The position numbers and the translations under genes were made by a program. A DNA stretch of 8,261 bases. Origin: Ignavibacteria bacterium UBA4661. Lineage in GTDB: Bacteria; Bacteroidota; Ignavibacteria; Kapaibacteriales; UBA4661. Below are positions 1 through 6,386 of this stretch, in pieces. The stretch is taken from assembly GCA_002405405.1 (NCBI GenBank), contig DHLT01000048.1, forward strand, positions 1,927 to 10,187. Direction: 5' to 3'. The first letter of the stretch is position 1. Every line of letters starts with the position of its first letter. The notes below the pieces were generated by a model. It did no database searches and was not told the DNA's origin. It saw only the letters and a list, made by a program, of their open reading frames with translations.

Positions 1-1753
1 TGGGATTATCCCTGTTTTGCACCCAGCGCACATTGATACAAGAATCAGGCATAAGAAAACGAATCGTTACTTCTTTACCATGCTCCAACCACTCTGTTTG
101 CGGAGCAATAAGCATGGCTTTGTAGCTACGAGTAAGGGTTGATGGTGCTTTGCGGAAAGAAATACCCACATCAGCAACAGGATGCCATTCTGCATTCTTT
201 ATGAGGGTTTTCCTACGTTGCTTCTGTTGCCGTGCTAAAGCAAGAGTATCATAGCCATACACAGTACAGGTGTATTCACCCAGCGTTGGAGCGCGCAGTG
301 TTACGGTAAAAATGCCGTCCTTGACTTCCTCCTTTATCGCATCAAGAAGTTCGATTTGCAAATTATTCGAGAATGAAATGTTGTACGTATAATGCGGTCG
401 TGTGGTGAATTGTAGCGTAATGACTGAATCGGCGATAATCATTGTTGAGTCTGCATGACCAAGAAGTTGGATGTTACTCTGTAATTGCCGATTGCAGTGA
501 TACTGACTTTTCACATGGGGGATTGTATCCCCTACAACCACTACTTTTTGGGCAATGAATTCTTCTGGCGCAATCATCGCATTTGTGTCGGTAGAATATC
601 TATTTCTTTCTTTAACAAAACGGTAAAGCGATAAGCTATACAGTCCTTGCTCCGGGAAATGCACTTTGAATGACTGACGAAACATCTTTTGCGTAGCGGA
701 CACCATATCGACTACTTTATCGGTGCTGTGATTATATACCAAAATGTAATAGTCTATCGAACCAAGATCATTTTTATAAGGCGCAAGAATATCAATCGGA
801 ATAGTTTCTTTCGATTGGAAATATGAACGCTCCTCCATCTGCACTTTGAAGTCGAGTGCGATACCTGCACCATACGGCACAAAACGGAGCATACGGTCAG
901 CATGATGCAAGGGTTTTGCTTGCAGATAGTCCTCGATATTCTTGTAATGATGAATATCCGACACAAGTTCGGGATCGCGTAAGAAATAGGAGGAGTAAGA
1001 TACAGGAACAATACTGTCAGTTCCCTCGTATCGAGCCATTCTTACTCCCCATGTCGGATCACAGAAATATCGTCGTCCGTCAAGAATAACATGATTCCAC
1101 ACATGACTCACACGCTCCAAACCACCAACACTGAGTGGTTTGTATCGCATTGGGCAAGAAGTTGTTCCGCGGACGATGCGAGATTGAACACCAGCATAAA
1201 AGCACATTTCATCAAACATACGGGCATAGCCACCACATACTGTTGTACGTGTCCGAAGCACCTTGCTTGGCTCGACCTCTGCCTCGTACTCGCAATCATC
1301 ATAGACTTTTTTGTCGTACGTCAGATTGAGATTCATCCATCGAAATATCGCCCAGACTTTTTCGTAATCGTTTCGCGCTGGAGCAATCACCGTGTAGGTC
1401 AAATCCTCAACCGAACGAAAAGACTTTTTACCTAATGCACGAAGACAAGTATCTATGGCAAAAAATCGAATTTTCTTGAACACACTATCTTCTGGTAGTG
1501 GTAGCGATTGTACACGATCTTGTTCGAGATCAGGTGGAAAGATATTACTGCGTTTATTCCGATCATACAGTGGGGGCGATTTCTTCATTGGTACTTGTGT
1601 CGAAGGCACACTGCGTACTGTTGGTGTTGTGGTTTTTATCATGTGTTGTCCGTATGCTTGCGGTGTACACCAAAGAGCAAGAATAACATAGACTATGCGT
1701 GCCAAAGCACTTGTTGTTTGGAGCATTGTTCGTGTTTGCGAGTATTGTGTCAT
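1..1753 (-). CDS. Exported transglutaminase-like protein, KY (kyphoscoliosis peptidase) type, partial (3' end outside window)
   Basis: The reading frame is open from the ATG at 1753 to the left edge: 584 complete codons and no stop. Residues 1-36 look like a signal peptide (arginines at 8 and 19, hydrophobic core about 20-29, cleavage near AYG-Q at 34-36). A proline/lysine-rich linker follows. Residues about 130-240 form a transglutaminase-like fold: helix EKVWAIFRWM, the Cys motif TVCGGYARMF (Cys173), HVWNHV (His217) and DPTWG (Asp232), which together give the expected papain-like triad. The rest is beta-rich, with repeated module ends such as GLYSLSLYRF (about 367) and GEYTCTVYGYD (about 490), resembling the C-terminal repeats of KY-type proteins. 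AAGGA lies just upstream of the chosen start; M10 is an alternative start. Protease versus cross-linking activity cannot be told from sequence. The missing C-terminus might carry a T9SS signal. It is divergent from the synthase gene. Confidence 0.85.
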   Translation of the reverse strand, partial: MTQYSQTRTMLQTTSALARIVYVILALWCTPQAYGQHMIKTTTPTVRSVPSTQVPMKKSPPLYDRNKRSNIFPPDLEQDRVQSLPLPEDSVFKKIRFFAIDTCLRALGKKSFRSVEDLTYTVIAPARNDYEKVWAIFRWMNLNLTYDKKVYDDCEYEAEVEPSKVLRTRTTVCGGYARMFDEMCFYAGVQSRIVRGTTSCPMRYKPLSVGGLERVSHVWNHVILDGRRYFCDPTWGVRMARYEGTDSIVPVSYSSYFLRDPELVSDIHHYKNIEDYLQAKPLHHADRMLRFVPYGAGIALDFKVQMEERSYFQSKETIPIDILAPYKNDLGSIDYYILVYNHSTDKVVDMVSATQKMFRQSFKVHFPEQGLYSLSLYRFVKERNRYSTDTNAMIAPEEFIAQKVVVVGDTIPHVKSQYHCNRQLQSNIQLLGHADSTMIIADSVITLQFTTRPHYTYNISFSNNLQIELLDAIKEEVKDGIFTVTLRAPTLGEYTCTVYGYDTLALARQQKQRRKTLIKNAEWHPVADVGISFRKAPSTLTRSYKAMLIAPQTEWLEHGKEVTIRFLMPDSCINVRWVQNRDNP

Positions 1754-1849
1754 GAGTTCCTTAACGTGAGTTCAAGAAAAAACCATTGAAGAAGAACCTG
1801 AGAATCAATACTCGATAGAGATGCTCCGAAGATGTTATACAAAAAGAGA

Positions 1850-1877
1850 AGTATACTAATGACTGATATATACCAAA
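1850..1877 (-). promoter_or_regulatory. Candidate sigma70-like promoter for the transglutaminase-like gene
   Basis: Read on the minus strand, TTTGGT (1877-1872) and TATACT (1855-1850) are separated by 16 bases. The -10 element matches consensus at five of six positions; the -35 element is weak. Initiation near 1842 would give a leader of about 90 bases before the ATG at 1753. The region is AT-rich, so a chance match is possible. Confidence 0.3.
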
Positions 1878-1912
1878 AACAAGACGATACTTTTAGGATG
1901 TGGATAGTGTTA

Positions 1913-1944
1913 CAATGATTTTTATGCCAAAAAATAAATCATTG
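1913..1944. repeat. Inverted repeat with 9-bp perfect arms
   Basis: CAATGATTT at 1913-1921 is the exact reverse complement of AAATCATTG at 1936-1944, with a 14-base loop. The right arm also forms the centre of a second overlapping palindrome, AAATCA-T-TGATTT (1936-1948), and is followed by a T run (1946-1950). It lies between the two candidate promoters. The stem is AT-rich and no gene ends here on either strand, so a regulatory or protein-binding role is more plausible than a terminator. Confidence 0.4.
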
Positions 1945-2093
1945 ATTTTTCCTTAAAAAACCTGCATGACAAGTTTTTATGCGGTTGTTGTAGTGTCTGA
2001 CTTGTACGATAATCATACATTGTCAAATAACCTCGGACACTCTTTTCTTTCTCTGTGTGTTTGTAGGATAAGGTAGGGTGCTTTTGCGTAGTT

Positions 2094-2121
2094 TTGTGCG
2101 TTTGTTGCACACTATTATAGT
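2094..2121 (+). promoter_or_regulatory. Candidate sigma70-like promoter for the polyprenyl synthase gene
   Basis: TTGTGC (2094-2099) and TATAGT (2116-2121) are separated by 16 bases. Initiation near 2128 would give a leader of about 38 bases before the ATG at 2167. The -10 box lies within a perfect palindrome, which suggests promoter occlusion by a repressor. I did not find a convincing Bacteroidetes-type TTTG/TAnnTTTG promoter here. Confidence 0.35.
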
Positions 2122-2123
2122 GT
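2109..2123. promoter_or_regulatory. 15-bp palindrome overlapping the -10 box, candidate operator
   Basis: ACACTA (2109-2114) and TAGTGT (2118-2123) are perfect inverted complements around a 3-base centre, TTA. The palindrome covers the candidate -10 element of the rightward promoter, a common position for dimeric repressor operators. No regulator gene is visible in the window, so the cognate protein is unknown. Confidence 0.35.
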
Positions 2124-2166
2124 ACAGCGACCCTTCATCATTGTTTTTGTTTGTTTATTTCTGCCG

Positions 2167-3141
2167 ATGACTCTTGATTCCATTCTCAAACCTGTCGCAC
2201 CCTATCTTGATGAGTTCGATGCGGTCTTCAAGCAACAAATGAAGTCGAATGTGATGCTTCTCGACACTGTCGTAAAGTATATCATCAAGCAACGCGGCAA
2301 GCGCGTTCGTCCCGCATTAGTTTTGCTGTGTGCCGCTGTATGTGGTGGCACAGTTCCCCACCGCGCATACATAGGCGCGTCGATGGTGGAGTTACTCCAC
2401 ACAGCAGCTCTTGTGCATGATGATGTCGTTGATGAGGCAAATGAGCGACGTGGTATGCTATCGATCAACGCCGTCTGGAAGAATAAAGTTGCCGTCTTGG
2501 TAGGTGACTATCTTCTCTCCCGCGGCTTACTAGTCTCAGTAGATAATACTGAATTCGAGTTTCTGCGTATTACCAGCAATGCAGTACGGAGAATGAGTGA
2601 AGGGGAACTTCTTCAAATTCAAAAATCTCGTCAGCTTGATATTGATGAAGAAACATATTTTCGGATCATTTCTGATAAAACTGCATCGCTGATGTCCACT
2701 TGCTGTGAAATTGGTGCTGTTAGTGCATCAGATAATCCTGACCATCGCACTGCACTCCGTGATTATGGTGAACTTGTAGGTAATGCATTTCAAATCCGTG
2801 ATGATGTTTTTGATTATGTCAGTAAAGGGAGTATCATCGGCAAACCTGTCGGCAATGATGTACAAGAGAAGAAAATCACTCTGCCGTTGATTTACGCACT
2901 CCGTACTGCTGACAAAAAAGAAGCAAAACGTATTATCAAATTGATTAAGTCTTCGCCGGACAAAGCAGAAGTAAAACAGATAGTAGAATTTGTTCGAGCA
3001 CATGGTGGTTTAGATTATGCTACAAATCGCGCCGAAGAACTGATTGTACAGGCAAAACATAAACTTGATATTTTTGATCACTCAGCGGCAAAACAGTCAC
3101 TGATTGATTTTGCTGATTTCGTCGTACAGCGTGCATTATAG
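2167..3141 (+). CDS. Polyprenyl diphosphate synthase, trans-type (IspB/heptaprenyl-octaprenyl synthase-like)
   Basis: This cytoplasmic enzyme would condense isopentenyl diphosphate units onto an allylic primer to make the isoprenoid tail of a quinone. The 324 residues are a full length for the family. The GKRVRP motif is at 44-49. The first aspartate-rich motif (DDVVD) is at 85-89 and is followed by RR at 94-95. KT is at 171-172, the second aspartate motif (DDVFD) at 212-216, and GKPVGND at 225-231. Residues 80 and 81, at -5 and -4 to the first Asp motif, are both Ala. Short-chain enzymes place bulky residues there, so a long product is inferred. The start matches the usual N-terminus of the family, although no Shine-Dalgarno sequence precedes it. 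The gene is 55 bases upstream of the subtilase start and may be cotranscribed. The assignment to the family is firm; the exact chain length is not determinable. Confidence 0.93.
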   Translation: MTLDSILKPVAPYLDEFDAVFKQQMKSNVMLLDTVVKYIIKQRGKRVRPALVLLCAAVCGGTVPHRAYIGASMVELLHTAALVHDDVVDEANERRGMLSINAVWKNKVAVLVGDYLLSRGLLVSVDNTEFEFLRITSNAVRRMSEGELLQIQKSRQLDIDEETYFRIISDKTASLMSTCCEIGAVSASDNPDHRTALRDYGELVGNAFQIRDDVFDYVSKGSIIGKPVGNDVQEKKITLPLIYALRTADKKEAKRIIKLIKSSPDKAEVKQIVEFVRAHGGLDYATNRAEELIVQAKHKLDIFDHSAAKQSLIDFADFVVQRAL

Positions 3142-3196
3142 TTTTCATAACAGTAACACAGACACTTCATTTCATCACATTGTCGAATATACTCGT

Positions 3197-6124
3197 ATGC
3201 ACTATTGCATCTCTTTTTGCGTAACGCGTATCATGGTGAGCATGTCGCTATTTGCTCTTCTTATACCATCTTTGAGCTTTTCACAAAGCAAAGAAAAGAA
3301 CATTGTACCCAACACTGTTATTGTAAAATTTACCTCAGACGCACTGCGAATTAAAGAATTACGCGAGGGCAATACTAACTCCCTGCCACAAGAATTGCAG
3401 TCATTACTTGGCATCTATACGCTTACACCATATATCGAAAATGCTTTGATTCAAGGTGTGCGCCAACATTTTGCAGGGCGCGATGGCGAAGAGCTGATCG
3501 GCATTAATCTCGCTGAATCAATTGAACGCATCATGGTGATACGTTACAGCACCAATCTTGCACCTCAATATGTGGCACGCAAAATTTCTTCCCTGCGTGG
3601 AGTTGCTTATGCTGAACCTATGCCACATCATACTATCGTTTTCACGCCCAATGATCCACTTGTTTCACAACAATATCATTTGAATTTGATCCGTGCTTTA
3701 GATGCGTGGGATATTGCAAGTTCGACAGCCAATATAGCTGTAGGTGTTATTGATTCTGGATTTGATTATACTCACCAAGACTTATCTGCTAATGCTTTTA
3801 CCAATGCAGGAGAAACAGGTACAGATACACAAGGACGTGACAAGCGCACCAATGGTGTTGATGATGATAATAATGGCTTTGTTGATGATTGGCGCGGATG
3901 GGATTTTATCGGTGCGAGCACATCATCTCCAACCCCGGATAATGATCCCCGCCCGGGTAACCCACATGGTACTCATGTTGCCGGTATTCTTGGTGCCGTC
4001 ATTAATAATGGTATTGGTATCGCCGGTGTTGCGCGCTCGGTACGAATTATGGGAATGAAATGTGGTAGTGATCCTGTCAATGATCGAGATATTTTTTTTG
4101 GCTTTAATGCTATTCTCTATGCGGCAACAATGCGCATGGCAGTGATTAACTGTAGTTGGGGCAGTAGTACCTATGCACGCTCTGAACAAGAAATTATCTC
4201 TACTGCTACTCGTATGGGTTCGCTTGTTATTTGTGCCGCAGGCAATGATAACACCGATGCCCCATTTTATCCTGCCATGTATGAGGGTGCTATGTCAATT
4301 ACTTCTCTTACAAGTGCTGATGAAAAATCATCTTTTTCAAATTTTAATGTCGCGGCAAAACTTGCAATGCCGGGTTCGAGCATTTTTTCTACCTATCCAA
4401 ACAACCAGTATCAATTCTTAAGTGGCACATCGATGGCAAGTCCCGTTGCAGCAGGTCTTGCAGCAATGGTGCGTGCCCGATTTCCAAATTATACTCCTGC
4501 TCAGGTTATCGCTCATTTGCAAGCAACAGCTGATCCTATCTACACTATTGGTATTAATCCGGGCTTTGTCGATCGACTTGGCGCAGGGCGTGGAAATGCT
4601 CTCCGTGCACTGAGTACACCTACGGCAAACCTCAAGCGTATGAGTGTTGTCAAATATCGAGTTGTTGATGCAGGTGGCGATGGGATTCTCGATCCGGGCG
4701 AACGTGCGCAAATTTTTCTGACCGTACGTAACCAACTTTCTGCTGTGAATGCTGCGCGTGCCGTTATTGAAAGTCCTTTTTCTATCGCTGTTGCCCCTTC
4801 ACAAACAACCCCCACGACTATTGGTGATTTTGCAGCTAATGAAGAACGTGAAATCACGACTTCTTTCGGCATTACGATTTCCTCATCCGCACCGGAAAAT
4901 GGTTCAATCCAAGTGGTTGTACGTTTTACTGATGCCAGTGGATCGGTTGGCTCTGATGCCTTGATTCTGCCGGTTAATCCCACTTTTCGTACACTAGACT
5001 CGAACAATATTACCGTAACGATCAACAGTGAGGCTAATATTGGTTTTAATGATTTCCCAGATAACCTTCAAGGCGAAGGCTTCAGCTATCGTAAAGGTGA
5101 TAATTTATTGTACGAAGGTGCACTGATTGTCGGTACGACCGCTGACACATTATCAGATAATGCCCGTAGTTCAGGCGGAGCAACACGCAATACCGATTTC
5201 AAAAAAACATCGGTTATTCGCTTGCAATCACCCGGTACACAAGCAGTCCTTGAAAGTACGGCAAACTTTTCTGATCAGAATGCAACAGGGCGTGCAGGTG
5301 TATCAGTCAAGCAATCCTCGTATCAATTTACCCAAGCCAATGTGAATGATTGTATTTTCATGAATTATGCAATTACAAACACTTCCGGGCGTAATCGCTC
5401 ACGGATGTTTGCGGGTTTATATTTTGACTGGGATTTGGGTCCGCTTGGTGCATTCAATCAAGCATTCTACGACTCAACTGCTCAAATGGGGGTGATGCAG
5501 AATGTTCGTGATACTGCTATGCCTTGGATCGGATCAATTTTAATTACGCCTCAGCGCATCAATTTTCGTGCAATCGATAATGCCGGTGGTATAGGTGACA
5601 ATTTTGGTGTGTACAATGGCTTTACTCGTGAAGAAAAAATTCTTGCCTTAACCAATGGGATTAGTCGTGCACGATCCTCTGTCGGTGATGATTCTTACAT
5701 GATATCAGGAGGACCTTTTGCTTTTCCGCGAGACACAACAGTCAATGTTAATTTTGTTTTACTAGTCGGAAAAAACCTTGCCGATCTCCGTACGAAAGCC
5801 CAACTCGCCCGTGAATTCGCCTCGCGTAATGGTCTGGATGGTGTGATTCGACCACGCGAAACATTTTTCACCATTTCACCCAATCCTGTTGATAATGGTG
5901 GTCGTTTATCAGTTGAGTTTGTCTTGCCTGCCCAAGAAACATCAGCGGAGCTTACGGTGTATAACCTGCTTGGCGAGCGGATTGCGATCATCAGCGAGGG
6001 TGTTTTTGATGCGGGAATCAATCGACTCAACCTCGACACACAGAGTTTTGCTTCGGGAGTTTACATTCTTGTCTTTCGCGGACAAACAGGAACTTTTTCT
6101 GTCAAATTCATTGTCGATCGGTAA
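3197..6124 (+). CDS. Secreted S8 family subtilisin-like serine peptidase with T9SS type A sorting domain
   Basis: The product (975 residues from the chosen start) is an exported endopeptidase. Residues 1 to about 30 form a signal peptide (Arg11, hydrophobic core SLFALLIPSLSF). A prodomain-like region (about 35-150) is followed by the S8 domain (about 155-445) with VIDSG (Asp186), HGTHVAG (His257), AAGND (oxyanion Asn350) and GTSMASP (Ser412). An acidic insert, DDDNNGFVDD, may bind calcium. Residues about 480-595 look like a CARDB/Ig-type module with GDGILDPGE. Residues 615-885 are a beta-rich region of unknown function, with the FDWDLG motif. The last 88 residues (SPNPV, LTVYNLLGE, SGVYILVF) match a type A sorting domain, implying export by T9SS and surface anchoring or release. 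The frame also opens upstream with a TTG at 3104, overlapping the synthase gene; I reject it because it would bury the signal peptide. M13 (3233) is an alternative start. Confidence 0.92.
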   Translation: MHYCISFCVTRIMVSMSLFALLIPSLSFSQSKEKNIVPNTVIVKFTSDALRIKELREGNTNSLPQELQSLLGIYTLTPYIENALIQGVRQHFAGRDGEELIGINLAESIERIMVIRYSTNLAPQYVARKISSLRGVAYAEPMPHHTIVFTPNDPLVSQQYHLNLIRALDAWDIASSTANIAVGVIDSGFDYTHQDLSANAFTNAGETGTDTQGRDKRTNGVDDDNNGFVDDWRGWDFIGASTSSPTPDNDPRPGNPHGTHVAGILGAVINNGIGIAGVARSVRIMGMKCGSDPVNDRDIFFGFNAILYAATMRMAVINCSWGSSTYARSEQEIISTATRMGSLVICAAGNDNTDAPFYPAMYEGAMSITSLTSADEKSSFSNFNVAAKLAMPGSSIFSTYPNNQYQFLSGTSMASPVAAGLAAMVRARFPNYTPAQVIAHLQATADPIYTIGINPGFVDRLGAGRGNALRALSTPTANLKRMSVVKYRVVDAGGDGILDPGERAQIFLTVRNQLSAVNAARAVIESPFSIAVAPSQTTPTTIGDFAANEEREITTSFGITISSSAPENGSIQVVVRFTDASGSVGSDALILPVNPTFRTLDSNNITVTINSEANIGFNDFPDNLQGEGFSYRKGDNLLYEGALIVGTTADTLSDNARSSGGATRNTDFKKTSVIRLQSPGTQAVLESTANFSDQNATGRAGVSVKQSSYQFTQANVNDCIFMNYAITNTSGRNRSRMFAGLYFDWDLGPLGAFNQAFYDSTAQMGVMQNVRDTAMPWIGSILITPQRINFRAIDNAGGIGDNFGVYNGFTREEKILALTNGISRARSSVGDDSYMISGGPFAFPRDTTVNVNFVLLVGKNLADLRTKAQLAREFASRNGLDGVIRPRETFFTISPNPVDNGGRLSVEFVLPAQETSAELTVYNLLGERIAIISEGVFDAGINRLNLDTQSFASGVYILVFRGQTGTFSVKFIVDR

Positions 6125-6386
6125 AAGTACTCAGAGTGTTGTACGACAAACACCGACATAAAAAACAGACTCCACAATGCATAGAATCTGCGTAACATGC
6201 ATTTGTAGTTTTGCTACCTGTGGCTGCAAGCAGTGCACGCCAATCACCTTTAGCACAAACTCCCGTGTTCGTAAAGTTGAAAGCATACAATCACTGTGTA
6301 AATAACCATCCTTCACCCTCTTCATTGCTTGCTTAACGATTTCTTATTGAACAAGCCGTGTTCACAACTCTTATTCTTGTTGTTGT
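6125..6386. other. Intergenic region between subtilase and chemoreceptor genes
   Basis: These 262 bases hold no strong rho-independent terminator: the only hairpin near the subtilase stop is a 4-bp TTGT/ACAA stem without a following T run. I see no clear sigma70 or sigma28 (flagellar/chemotaxis) promoter ahead of the MCP gene. A 42-codon cysteine-rich ORF (6177-6305) is listed separately. Confidence 0.5.
6177..6305 (+). CDS. Doubtful 42-residue cysteine-rich ORF
   Basis: The ATG at 6177 opens a 42-codon frame ending in TAA at 6303-6305. It has seven cysteines (5, 8, 10, 15, 17, 20, 41), six of them within 16 residues in the pattern C-x2-C-x-C-x4-C-x-C-x2-C. Such spacing resembles small metal-binding peptides. 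No Shine-Dalgarno sequence precedes it, but other genes here also lack one. There is no promoter and no recognised family, and such a short frame can arise by chance. I do not assign a function. Confidence 0.15.
   Translation: MHRICVTCICSFATCGCKQCTPITFSTNSRVRKVESIQSLCK

Larger units (their letters stand above)
1754..2166. other. Divergent AT-rich intergenic regulatory region
   Basis: These 413 bases separate the leftward transglutaminase-like gene from the rightward polyprenyl synthase gene, so both promoters should lie here. I see one sigma70-like candidate in each direction, a 15-bp perfect palindrome, a 9-bp-arm inverted repeat, and several T and A runs. A 62-codon ORF on the minus strand (1922-2110) has no recognisable domain and low-complexity polar composition, so I do not call it. 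No tRNA or riboswitch structure was recognised. Confidence 0.6.

Noticed and set aside
661..850. Direct repeat GCACTTTGAA at 661 and 841
   Set aside because: Both copies encode the common Phe-Lys-Val strand of similar beta modules in the transglutaminase-like protein, and the flanks do not match. Not a mobile or regulatory repeat.
3104..3196. Upstream extension of the subtilase frame to a TTG at 3104
   Set aside because: It overlaps the end of the polyprenyl synthase gene by 38 bases, adds 31 residues without family resemblance, and moves the signal peptide away from the N-terminus.
4092..4099. Run of eight T in the subtilase coding sequence as a phase-variation site
   Set aside because: The frame is intact across it (Ile-Phe-Phe-Gly), and a single run of eight in an AT-rich genome is not evidence of a contingency locus.
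4540..5025. 161-codon minus-strand ORF inside the subtilase gene
   Set aside because: It lies entirely antisense to a strongly supported gene, has no recognisable domain, and is best explained as a shadow of the real frame.
6128..6165. Possible terminator after the subtilase gene
   Set aside because: The TTGT/ACAA stem is only 4 bp with a 3-base loop, and no T run follows on the plus strand.
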